DNA of 64,000 bases from Sipunculus nudus (Eukaryota > Annelida > Sipuncula > Golfingiida > Sipunculidae), in NCBI GenBank assembly GCA_026874595.1, contig JAPPUL010000082.1:436001-500000 (forward strand), read 5' to 3'. Below, piece by piece: positions 44,667-52,459 of this stretch (its first letter is position 1; every line of letters begins with the position of its first letter). The notes below the pieces were generated by a model. It was not told the DNA's origin. It was given only the letters and a program-made list of their open reading frames with translations, and searched no databases. Position numbers and translations under genes: made by a program.

Positions 44667-45026
44667 ACTTACTCCTTTTCTATCGCGGAAGGCTTATCCA
44701 TTTCTAGAGTAAACCCTATCGCCTTTATTACCATAGCTTTAGCTTCTAAAACCTTAGGCCATAAAGATCAGAGCGTGTTTGCTCAAAGCTTTATTTCTTA
44801 ATCTTTTTTTATCTCTACTTGCTCATTTCCTCTTCTTTTTTATTCCCCTTTTCTCTTTCCTTGCCTTTCCTTGCCTTTCCTTGTCTTTCCTTGTCTTCTC
44901 TTGCCTTTCCTTGTCTTTCCTTGTCTTCTCTTGCCTTTCCTTGTCTTCTCTTGCCTTCTCTTGCCTTCTCTTGCCTTCTCTTGCCTTCTCTTACATCTAC
45001 AATACCTTCCTACAAGACCATATACC
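44667..45026. other. Intergenic gap between moaC-mogA and moeA filled by a minisatellite
   Basis: 360 bp with no gene. Its central part is a 10-bp minisatellite (44861-44990); the flanks are C/T-rich with no clear terminator or promoter. The remaining bases near 44700-44780 show nothing recognisable. Confidence 0.6.
44861..44990. repeat. 10-bp minisatellite, 13 copies
   Basis: Thirteen uninterrupted 10-bp units of the TTGCCTTTCC / TTGTCTTTCC / TTGTCTTCTC / TTGCCTTCTC types. Variants are clustered, with six of the last seven units TTGYCTTCTC, which indicates recent local expansion. It lies between the moaC-mogA stop and the moeA start and could be transcribed as a G/A-rich RNA if the cluster is one operon. 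Confidence 0.97.
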
Positions 45027-45953
45027 CTAATGTCCGCCACCACCTAACATCTTCTTTGCATGGAATATCCACGGTAGTATTGCCTCCATACCCTCTCTTG
45101 CCCCTGCTGAGCTCCCAGGTAATGTTATTAATAACGTTTTCCCTATTGCTCCTGTTACTCCTCGTGAAAACATCGCTAAGGGCGTTCGCTCCCCCCCATA
45201 CGCTCTTATCCTTTCGCTTATCCCTTGCGCTTCCCTCTCTATTAACTCCTCTACCGCTTCCACTGTCTTATCTCTTGGCCCAAGCCCTGTCCCGCCTGTT
45301 GTAAATATATAGGATATCTCTCCTCCATCTATCCAGCTTCTTATTGTCGTCTGAATCTTTTCCTTCTCATCAGGAATTATAGTATAATATAATACTTTTG
45401 CCCTTTCTCTTTCTAGCATCTCCTTTATTATCTTTCCCGATTTATCTTCTCGTCGCCCTGATGCCGTTGAGTCCGAGCATACTAATACCCCTACCTTGAT
45501 CCCTTCCTTACTGTACAAGCTCTTCCCCATCTCCCCTTTTCCCCCTCGCTTCTCCAATATCTTTATCCCCCCTATCTCAAGCTCTTCGTCTATTGGCTTC
45601 AATATATCATATATCGTTAGGCAACTAACTGTTAGCCCCGTCAACACCTCCATCTCTATCCCCGTCCTGTCTAGCGACTGGCCTCTACACTCAACCTCTA
45701 CTACCCCTCGCTCCCCTTCCTCATAGAGATTAATATCTATTTCAAGATTATCTACTCGCACCGGATGACAATGTGGTATCAAGCCGCTTGTTGCCTTCGC
45801 CCCGAGCATCCCCGCACTCTTTGCATACGTATATATATCACCTTTCGGTATCTTATTCTCCCTTATTCGCTCAAGTGTCCCCTTACTACAATATACTTTC
45901 CCTACTCCATTCGCTTTTCTCAAACTCACACTCTTTTTTGTTATATCTACCAT
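45027..45953 (-). CDS. MoaC-MogA fusion: cyclic pyranopterin monophosphate synthase / molybdopterin adenylyltransferase
   Basis: 308 residues. MoaC occupies ~1-155 (MVDITKKSVSLRKA; SGLIPHCHPVRVDNLEI with its catalytic histidine region; GIEMEVLTGLTVSCLTIYDI; VLEKRGGK). MogA/MoaB occupies ~160-308 (VGVLVCSDSTASGRREDKSG; YIFTTGGTGLGPRDKTVEA; LLITLPGSSAGAREG). MoaC completes cPMP with MoaA; MogA adenylates molybdopterin for MoeA. Such MoaC-MogA fusions are known in other bacteria. The fusion means the cluster has all steps from GTP to bis-MGD except MoeB. Confidence 0.94.
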   Translation of the reverse strand: MVDITKKSVSLRKANGVGKVYCSKGTLERIRENKIPKGDIYTYAKSAGMLGAKATSGLIPHCHPVRVDNLEIDINLYEEGERGVVEVECRGQSLDRTGIEMEVLTGLTVSCLTIYDILKPIDEELEIGGIKILEKRGGKGEMGKSLYSKEGIKVGVLVCSDSTASGRREDKSGKIIKEMLERERAKVLYYTIIPDEKEKIQTTIRSWIDGGEISYIFTTGGTGLGPRDKTVEAVEELIEREAQGISERIRAYGGERTPLAMFSRGVTGAIGKTLLITLPGSSAGAREGMEAILPWIFHAKKMLGGGGH

Positions 45954-46067
45954 CTATTCTTTTGCCTTTGTCTCCTATTCTTCTCTTTCATACTCTTTTA
46001 ATCTCTTTTTATATAAGTTATACATTTATACCCTCTTTGTATACTCTATTTTATATTAAGTCCTACT

Positions 46068-47207
46068 TTAAGTTACATTCCCCCCCCTCTCATATCCAGC
46101 AAGCTCACATACTCCCTCAAGTACCTTCTTAAGCTCTTTTCTCCCATCCAATAACTCCATTATCTCCACCCTCCTAAGCACATACTTTAAGTCTTTTATC
46201 CCGTAGGGGATACTCTCTATAAATATTATCTTGCCTTCGTAAAGACCCCTATAACCATAAGCCCCAAACGCCTGCAAAAGCCTTAGTAACACGTATTTAT
46301 AATAACTTCCTGCCTCTATCGTTTCGACATTTGTACTTTCTCTTGCAAACCATTCAGCATAATATCTAAACAGCCTCTCTCGCATAGCGTAATCTAATCC
46401 TACTTGAGAATCGTACAACAATGACCCTATATCGTAATATTTTGACCCAAGCCGTCCACCCTGATAATCTATATAATATATTTCTTCCCCCTCTACGCTT
46501 TTATCCCCTACACCCTTATTCTTAACTAAGATATTTCTACTTTGAAAGTCTCGATACATAAAATATTCATCTCCTCCTACCTCCAAAAGCTCAGATGCAT
46601 ACTTTCTAAAATCTTCATCAAGTCGTTCCTCATTAAAGCATATATCATGGAACTTTACAAAATAATATTTAAAGTAATTTAAATCTCTTAGCATGCCAGG
46701 TTTGTCAAATCGCTTGCTCGGATATGATACACTATAATCTATACCGTCGCCAACCTTAAGCTGTATCCGTAAAAGATCTCTTATCACCGCCTCATAAAGC
46801 CGTTCAACCACATCTAATCCACCCTCTTTATACCCTCCTTCTTTTATGTTTAATACCTTGTTGTATAAACTTGTATCGCCTAAGTCCTCTATGAAGTAAT
46901 ATCTACGGCTCTCGTCTATAAACAGTAGTTTAGGTACTCCTAATCCCTCCTTTAGAAAATGGAGCGTATAACTATAATATGCTTCGTTCTCTTTAATATC
47001 TTTATTATATACTCCTAATATCCTACCTCCTCCCTCTCCTATGTGCCTTATATATATTCGGTTTGAACCCGATACCGCAAGCTCCTCCTGCTTTGTCAGC
47101 TTCTCTTTACTATATATTTCGTACAACTCTTTTAGCTTCCCCTTAACCTCTTCTTTAGACACCGTTTTCCTCCTTGCTCTTTTGTTCTGCTTTACCCTGG
47201 CACTCAT
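46068..47207 (-). CDS. AmgK-like sugar kinase (APH family)
   Basis: 379 residues. APH/choline-kinase fold: nucleotide lobe with IRHIGEGGGRILGVYN, a hinge YFIEDLGDTSLYNKV, the catalytic loop FMYRDFQSRNILV (~218-230) and the metal-binding YIDYQGGRLGSKYYDIGSLLYD. These closely follow the COG3178 pattern of AmgK, which phosphorylates N-acetylmuramate and N-acetylglucosamine at the anomeric position. The matching MurU-like gene is at 39732-40496. AmgK and MurU genes are usually adjacent; here seven genes intervene. A basic N-terminal tail (KQNKRARRKTVSK) is additional. Confidence 0.78.
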   Translation of the reverse strand: MSARVKQNKRARRKTVSKEEVKGKLKELYEIYSKEKLTKQEELAVSGSNRIYIRHIGEGGGRILGVYNKDIKENEAYYSYTLHFLKEGLGVPKLLFIDESRRYYFIEDLGDTSLYNKVLNIKEGGYKEGGLDVVERLYEAVIRDLLRIQLKVGDGIDYSVSYPSKRFDKPGMLRDLNYFKYYFVKFHDICFNEERLDEDFRKYASELLEVGGDEYFMYRDFQSRNILVKNKGVGDKSVEGEEIYYIDYQGGRLGSKYYDIGSLLYDSQVGLDYAMRERLFRYYAEWFARESTNVETIEAGSYYKYVLLRLLQAFGAYGYRGLYEGKIIFIESIPYGIKDLKYVLRRVEIMELLDGRKELKKVLEGVCELAGYERGGNVT

Positions 47208-47223
47208 ACCTTCCTTACAAATA

Positions 47224-48330
47224 TTAATTGTCTGTTTCTATTGCCCCTCCCCTAGTTTGCCCCTCCTCTAGTTTCTTATCCAGGCTCTTTACAAGCTCAT
47301 TTATCCAACTATATTCTTTGTTACTCTCAAGTACCTCCTTTAACTTATATTTGAAGTCCTTTAGCTCTTCGATTATCTTTTCTCTTGAGCCTCTTAACTC
47401 CTCTATCTCTTTATTTAATTCCTCTATCTCTTTACAATGTTCATTTATATAGCTTGCAAGTCGCTTTATTAAAAGCTTTAGAAAGTCTTGCCTGCCCTTT
47501 AGTATCTTTGGTATGTCTTGCTTCTTTATTACTACAATATTTGTATCTTCTATCGCTTGGATGCTTGCTGTGCGATTCGCTCCAAGCCAAAATATCATGT
47601 CTCCTAATATCGTTCCTGACTCGCTTATCTGTTTTAGCTCTTTTCCCTCTATTGAAAGTCTTAGCCGACCCTCTTTCAATATGTAAAATTCATCCCCTAT
47701 ATCTCCTTCTCTACATACGTAATTCCCTCCTAAAATCCGCCTCCCATATTCATCTAATTTCTCACCTATATCTCCTTTGATATGCTCTTCCTCTTTATCT
47801 ACTGTTTTTTTATATAGCGGAGTCCGCATCCCTAGCTCATATGCTAATGTCTCCCTTTGAGCTTCGTAACACGTTGATAGTAACGACATTGCTTTTTCAT
47901 CTGTCTTTATCTTTCTTATTAAACGATTAGTTACCCATGCCAGCCCTTTACTAATCTCGTTAACTGTATCCTCTAGCTCCTCCTTATCCTCTATCTTCCT
48001 TATCCGTATCTTATCCATTTGTACTACCATCTCGGCTGCCGACTGACCTATCTTATAGCCTTTTGTAAAATCACGCAAATCCTTCTCAAGTTCATAATTA
48101 GGTATCTCAGACGCTTTCACCCCTTCTAATGTATATATACTCATGCAACGTCGCCCTCCTGCTCCATCACCTAGTATCTCTGCTATTCCAAATACTATGC
48201 CCTCACTAGATGATTTAGACTCTATTGTAAAACTCTCCCCTCCTTTTAACTCAACTACTACTTCTGCGTCTATATAATAGGCACTCTCCGCATCCTGCCC
48301 ATACCTGTATACATAATTCTTTTCTGACAT
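47224..48330 (-). CDS. Cyclic nucleotide-binding domain protein
   Basis: 368 residues. The N-terminal ~100 residues have a jelly-roll pattern (YYIDAEVVVELKGGESF; GIVFGIAEILGD) resembling a degenerate cNMP domain. A canonical cNMP domain lies at ~200-300 (GNYVCREGDIGDEFYILKEGRLRL; GTILGDMIFWLGANRTASIQAIED). The C-terminal ~65 residues form a Glu/Lys-rich coiled coil (EHCKEIEELNKEIEELRG). There is no DNA-binding helix-turn-helix, so this is not a Crp-type regulator. It is 16 bp upstream of the AmgK-like gene. Role unknown; possibly a cAMP or c-di-GMP effector. Confidence 0.8.
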   Translation of the reverse strand: MSEKNYVYRYGQDAESAYYIDAEVVVELKGGESFTIESKSSSEGIVFGIAEILGDGAGGRRCMSIYTLEGVKASEIPNYELEKDLRDFTKGYKIGQSAAEMVVQMDKIRIRKIEDKEELEDTVNEISKGLAWVTNRLIRKIKTDEKAMSLLSTCYEAQRETLAYELGMRTPLYKKTVDKEEEHIKGDIGEKLDEYGRRILGGNYVCREGDIGDEFYILKEGRLRLSIEGKELKQISESGTILGDMIFWLGANRTASIQAIEDTNIVVIKKQDIPKILKGRQDFLKLLIKRLASYINEHCKEIEELNKEIEELRGSREKIIEELKDFKYKLKEVLESNKEYSWINELVKSLDKKLEEGQTRGGAIETDN

Positions 48331-48514
48331 TAGGCTCTTCTTGCTTCTCCCAATTCATACTCCTATTAACTACTACCCCTTATCATATCCGTACTACTCA
48401 AAATATAACCTTTTTATCCCTTTAAAACACAACTCGTATTACTCTACTCTTTTTCTTTTATCTGTTTATATTTATATTTTAGTCTTTACCCTTAACTTTA
48501 TGTATGGCTCTTTT

Positions 48515-49008
48515 ATGGCAAATTACGTTTATATCGCAACAAGCTTAGATGGATATATTGCTGATGTTGACGGCGGCATCCAGTCGTTAAGAGAAATAGA
48601 TGCTCCCGAGAAACATAACCTTGGATTTAGGGACTTCTTATAACAAGTAGATGCTAGCCCCTTATGGGGAGAATTACTTATAAGGTCATTTTAGCTCATT
48701 CTCATTTTAGCTCATTCTCAATGGCCTTTTTTTATACCCGTTTTTGTTTTAAGTAATACTCTTGAGAAGATCAATGAGTGCATGAAAGATAAGCCTTCTT
48801 TAATAAAAGGACCTCCTCAAAAAATAGTTAACTCTCTATACTCTAAAGGTTATAAAAACTCTATATCGACGGCGCTAACTCTATTCAAGCTTTCCTTAAA
48901 GCTAATCTTATCAACAAAATGATTATTATTGTAATCCCAAAAATAATCGGAAATGGCAGTCCCCTCTTTACTCCTGATTTAAAGCCTTGTAAATTTAAGG
49001 CTTATTAA
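48515..49008 (+). pseudogene. Decayed dihydrofolate reductase / RibD C-terminal-like gene
   Basis: Homology to the YwjB/YyaP-like DHFR family continues across three reading frames. Frame 1 from the ATG at 48515 gives VYIATSLDGYIADVDGG, ending at a TAA at 48641. A second frame near 48672-48690 gives MGRITYK, the family's MGRxTY motif. A third from 48734 gives PVFVLSNTLEKI and LYSKGYKNS. After a further frameshift near 48869 the last frame gives DGANSIQAFLKANLI and IPKIIGNGSPLF, ending in TAA at 49008. There are thus at least one stop and three frame changes; a 16-bp TTTTAGCTCATTCTCA tandem duplication (48689-48720) disrupts the middle. Product inactive. Confidence 0.88.
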
Positions 49009-49065
49009 ACTCAATTATTATGATTAAATGACGCTAAAACTTATTTCAAAAAAAAGTTGGTGATA

Positions 49066-50925
49066 ATGCTTCCTAAATTCTCTCCCCCTACTAATATCCC
49101 TCAACGCCCTGGCGTTTACATCATGAAGGATAAAATAGATAAAATCATTTACATCGGCAAAGCTAAAAATCTTAAAAAACGTGTTCGCTCATATTTTTCC
49201 AATACCAAAAAATATGACTCCAAAACTACTTTACTTATTAAGCATATTCGCTCCATCGACTACATAATAACTTCTACTGAAACCGATGCCCTCATTCTTG
49301 AGTGTAACCTAATAAAAAAAGAACAGCCTAAGTTCAATATCACTTTGAAAGACAATAAGTCTTATCCATTTATAAAAGTTACTACCTCAGAACCCTTCCC
49401 TCGCGTATTTAAAACTCGTTCCCTTTTAAATGACAATAACCTCTATTTTGGCCCTTATCCTAATGCTAGCTCCGTTTATCACAATCTACAGCTTATTCAC
49501 AAAATCTTCCCCCTTAGAACCTGTTCCCTTACTCTCCCTTCTAAATCTCCTGTTGTTGCTTGTTTAGATTATCATATCAAAAAATGTGCTGGCTGTTGCA
49601 TAGACAAAATATCTACAGACGAATACTCCATTTTTATAAATAAAGTTATCCTCTTCCTTAAAGGAAAATACAATAAATTAATAAAAGACCTAAAATCTCA
49701 AATGTTTGAGGCCTCCGATAACCTCCTTTTTGAAAAAGCTGCCTCTATTAAAAAACAAATTGATGCCATAAGCCATATCCAACAACGTCAAACTGTTCTC
49801 TCTACTTCTAATATCGATGCTGACGCCTTCGGATACCATATCCTCGATTCTATTATCATTATTTCTATCTTGTTCGTTCGCGAGGGTAAGTTACTTGGCA
49901 AACGGAGCTTCGTTATTCAAGAAAATGAACTACTAAAACCTCTTAATATTCAAAATGCTTTGTTCTTTACCATCAAAAATTTTTACTCTAATAATAATAA
50001 CGATATCCCTAAAGAGATTATTATCCCTTCTGTTAATCATTCTATTAACAATTCTATTAACAATTCTATTGACAATTCTATTGACAATATTAACGATTTG
50101 CAAAATTTCCTTAAAACCCTTAGTAACCATTATGTTACTATTTCAAGCCCAAAACGAGGTTTGAAACATGATTGGCTCTTGATCGCTTCTAATAATGCCA
50201 AGTTTAGCTACATTGAACATCAGAAATTATCTGAGTTTGAACTCATTTTAAAGCATCTGCAAAACGCTTTTAAGCTAAAGGCTTTGCCGCGTAGAATCGA
50301 GGGCTTTGATATTTCTCATACCGATGGCTCTTTTACTGTTGCTTCTATGGTCTCTTTTTTCAACGGAAAGCCGCTTAAGAAGGATTATCGCCATTTCAAA
50401 ATTAAATCTGTTGACTATATTAATGATGTTGCTTCTATTTCCGAAGTCATCGCTCGGCGATATTCAAAAATTAAAAATGATAATCTTACCCCTCCTGACC
50501 TCATCCTCATTGATGGCGGTATTCCCCAAGTTAATGCTGCTTTTAATATTTTAAAAGCTTTGAAACTAAATATTCCTACAATCGGACTTGCTAAACGTAA
50601 CGAAGATATATTCTTGCCATACAATAATTCTCCTCTTGCACTTCCCAAAAATAATATCGCTTTGCATCTTCTACAGCAAATCCGTGATGAGGCTCATCGC
50701 TTTGCTAAGCAATTTCATAAAAAATTACGCTCGAAAAACATGGTTAAATCTATTCTAGATGAAATACCTGGTGTTGGTGCTGCTAAAAAACAGGCCTTGC
50801 TCATGCACTTCAAGATTATTGACAATATTAAATTCGCTTCCTTTGATGAGCTTTGTCTTGTTGATAAAATTGACAAGAATACTGCTCGCTCCATCCACAA
50901 CTTCTTTGCTGATAACCCTTCTTAG
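49066..50925 (+). CDS. uvrC: Excinuclease ABC subunit C
   Basis: 619 residues from the ATG at 49066; TTG and GTG codons at 49057 and 49060 are in frame. Domains in order: GIY-YIG nuclease (GVYIMKDKIDKIIYIGKAKN), a Cys-rich segment (CSLTLPSKSPVVACLDYHIKKCAGCC, partial), UVR interaction motif (LLFEKAASIKKQIDAI), RNase H-like nuclease (IEGFDISHTDGSFTVASMV; LILIDGGIPQVN) and C-terminal HhH (IPGVGAAKKQALLMHF). It makes both incisions in UvrABC repair. An unusual insertion S-I-N-N/S-I-D-N, four tandem units, lies before the RNase H domain (DNA 50041-50088). Confidence 0.96.
   Translation: MLPKFSPPTNIPQRPGVYIMKDKIDKIIYIGKAKNLKKRVRSYFSNTKKYDSKTTLLIKHIRSIDYIITSTETDALILECNLIKKEQPKFNITLKDNKSYPFIKVTTSEPFPRVFKTRSLLNDNNLYFGPYPNASSVYHNLQLIHKIFPLRTCSLTLPSKSPVVACLDYHIKKCAGCCIDKISTDEYSIFINKVILFLKGKYNKLIKDLKSQMFEASDNLLFEKAASIKKQIDAISHIQQRQTVLSTSNIDADAFGYHILDSIIIISILFVREGKLLGKRSFVIQENELLKPLNIQNALFFTIKNFYSNNNNDIPKEIIIPSVNHSINNSINNSIDNSIDNINDLQNFLKTLSNHYVTISSPKRGLKHDWLLIASNNAKFSYIEHQKLSEFELILKHLQNAFKLKALPRRIEGFDISHTDGSFTVASMVSFFNGKPLKKDYRHFKIKSVDYINDVASISEVIARRYSKIKNDNLTPPDLILIDGGIPQVNAAFNILKALKLNIPTIGLAKRNEDIFLPYNNSPLALPKNNIALHLLQQIRDEAHRFAKQFHKKLRSKNMVKSILDEIPGVGAAKKQALLMHFKIIDNIKFASFDELCLVDKIDKNTARSIHNFFADNPS
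50041..50088. repeat. 12-bp repeat, four copies, inside uvrC
   Basis: Two copies of TCTATTAACAAT then two of TCTATTGACAAT, encoding four Ser-Ile-Asn/Asp-Asn units in the linker between the UVR motif and the RNase H-like domain. In-frame, so tolerated. It illustrates the tandem-duplication tendency also seen between genes. Confidence 0.95.
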
Positions 50926-50960
50926 CTTAATATAACCATTTATCTATAAAGTTTCTTTCC

Positions 50961-51380
50961 CTTTCAATTCTATTATATAAACATTAAAACCACGCTAGCG
51001 GTGATTGGGTCTCCTACTAGCTCTCCTTTCAATTCTATTATATAAACATTAAAACTACGCTAGCGGTGATTGGGTCTCCTACTAGCTCTCCTTTCAATTC
51101 TATTATATAAACATTAAAACTACGCTAGCGGTGATTGGGTCTCCTACTAGCTCTCCTTTCAATTCTATTATATAAACATTAAAACTACGCTAGCGGTGAT
51201 TGGGTCTCCTACTAGCTCTCCTTTCAATTCTATTATATAAACATTAAAACCACGCTAGCGGCGATTGGGTCTCCTACTAGCTCTCCTTTCAATTCTATCA
51301 TATAAACATTAAAACTACGCTAGCGGTGATTGGGTCTCCTACTAGCTCTCCTTTCAATTCTATTATATAAACATTAAAAC
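50961..51380. CRISPR. CRISPR-like array with nearly identical spacers
   Basis: Seven 30-bp repeats start at 50961, 51026, 51091, 51156, 51221, 51286 and 51351; six 35-bp spacers lie between (period exactly 65). The array begins and ends with the repeat, as CRISPR arrays do. Read on the minus strand the repeat begins GTTTTAAT and ends ATTGAAAG, the tail typical of type I-B and III repeats. Spacers are nearly one sequence: positions 1 (C in spacers 1 and 5, T in others) and 12 (C only in spacer 5) vary. Repeat 6 has one T-to-C change. Each spacer holds a GCTAG...CTAGC inverted repeat. The array fills the gap between the convergent uvrC and transketolase genes (35 and 11 bp away); no leader or cas gene is present. 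It may be a duplicated relic or a repeat-mimicking minisatellite. Confidence 0.72.
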
Positions 51381-51391
51381 TACAAGTCTTT

Positions 51392-52348
51392 TTAGGCTAC
51401 TTCTTTATTGCCACCCCTAAGAAAGGTCAATACCTTCTCCTCGATACTTTTAATATCTAAACCAAACTTCTTGTATAAATCACTTGGACTTCCCGATTCC
51501 CCAAACCTATCTCCTATGCTTATTCGCTTTACCAATACCGGGTATTCACTGCTTACTACTTCCATAACCGCACTCCCAAGTCCCCCTATCTCATTATGAT
51601 CTTCTACTGTTACTAGTCGACCCGTCTGCTTTGCACAGCCTATTATCAGCTCCTTATCTATTGGCTTTATTGTTGCCATATTTAATACCTTAGCTTTTAT
51701 CCCCCTCTTTGACAAACCTTCTGCCGCCTTTAACGTATTATATACTACCCCCCCTGTTGCAATTAATGTTATATCTCCTCCCTCTCGTAGCACCTCCCCC
51801 TTCCCATACCTAAACTTGTAACCTGAATCATGTATAGGCTCCAATACCTGTCTTGTTAACCTGAAATATAAGGGCCCCTTATGTCTTACGCTATATTCTA
51901 ATGCCGCTTGGGTCTCTATTCCATCTGCTGGGCTTATTACTCCCATATTCGCTAACCCCCGCATTAAGCCTATGTCCTCAAGCCCTTGTTGACTGTTGCC
52001 ATCACCCCCTATTGCTACTCCACTATGAGTCCCTATTATCCGTACATTTGCATTCTGATAGGCCACCGACATCCGTATCGTATCATAACGGCCCGTTATG
52101 AAACACGCAAAACTACATACATACACTATCTTCCCTACTAGCGCAAGTCCACTCCCTGTCCCCAGCATGTTTGCTTCCGCTATCCCCATTTGAAAATATC
52201 TCTCCGGATACTCTTTCCCAAACTTTTGAGAATATGTCGACTTGCCTAAATCTGCCTCCAGTACTACTATCTCTTTATTCTCTCCGCCAAGCTCCACTAT
52301 CTTTTCCCCAAATGCTGCCCTGCTTGATTCTTTCATCTTTTTTCCCAT
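51392..52348 (-). CDS. Transketolase, C-terminal subunit
   Basis: 318 residues. Covers the pyrimidine-binding and C-terminal domains of transketolase (EADLGKSTYSQKFG; RYFQMGIAEANMLGTGSGLAL with the catalytic glutamate in GIAEANM; THSGVAIGGDGNSQQGLEDIG; VEDHNEIGGLGSAV). The separate N-terminal half is encoded directly upstream. Split transketolases occur in many bacteria and archaea. Together they transfer two-carbon units in the pentose phosphate pathway and supply erythrose 4-phosphate for AroF. Its 3' end is 11 bp from the CRISPR-like array, so read-through would transcribe the array. Confidence 0.95.
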   Translation of the reverse strand: MGKKMKESSRAAFGEKIVELGGENKEIVVLEADLGKSTYSQKFGKEYPERYFQMGIAEANMLGTGSGLALVGKIVYVCSFACFITGRYDTIRMSVAYQNANVRIIGTHSGVAIGGDGNSQQGLEDIGLMRGLANMGVISPADGIETQAALEYSVRHKGPLYFRLTRQVLEPIHDSGYKFRYGKGEVLREGGDITLIATGGVVYNTLKAAEGLSKRGIKAKVLNMATIKPIDKELIIGCAKQTGRLVTVEDHNEIGGLGSAVMEVVSSEYPVLVKRISIGDRFGESGSPSDLYKKFGLDIKSIEEKVLTFLRGGNKEVA

Positions 52349-52459
52349 ATTATCTATTTTCTTATTTTTATTCCCACCAGCTCTATTCCTTACTCTTAAC
52401 TCTCTTAAGGCTGTCCATTAAACCATTAAAACTTTACGCTTTTCTCCTCTCCCCCTCCC

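Noticed and set aside
44779-45304. Plus-strand frames rich in Phe, Leu, Ser and Cys
   Set aside because: Products of the 10-bp minisatellite and the antisense of moaC-mogA.
48682-48733. Terminator-like hairpin followed by a T run (AAGGTCATT ... AATGGCCTTTTTTT)
   Set aside because: It lies inside the DHFR-like pseudogene, has a mismatch and a ~34-base loop, and is explained by the decayed coding sequence.
50961-51380. Treating the array as an ordinary functional CRISPR locus
   Set aside because: Spacers are nearly identical, no leader is present and no cas gene is in the window, so normal adaptive immunity cannot be claimed.
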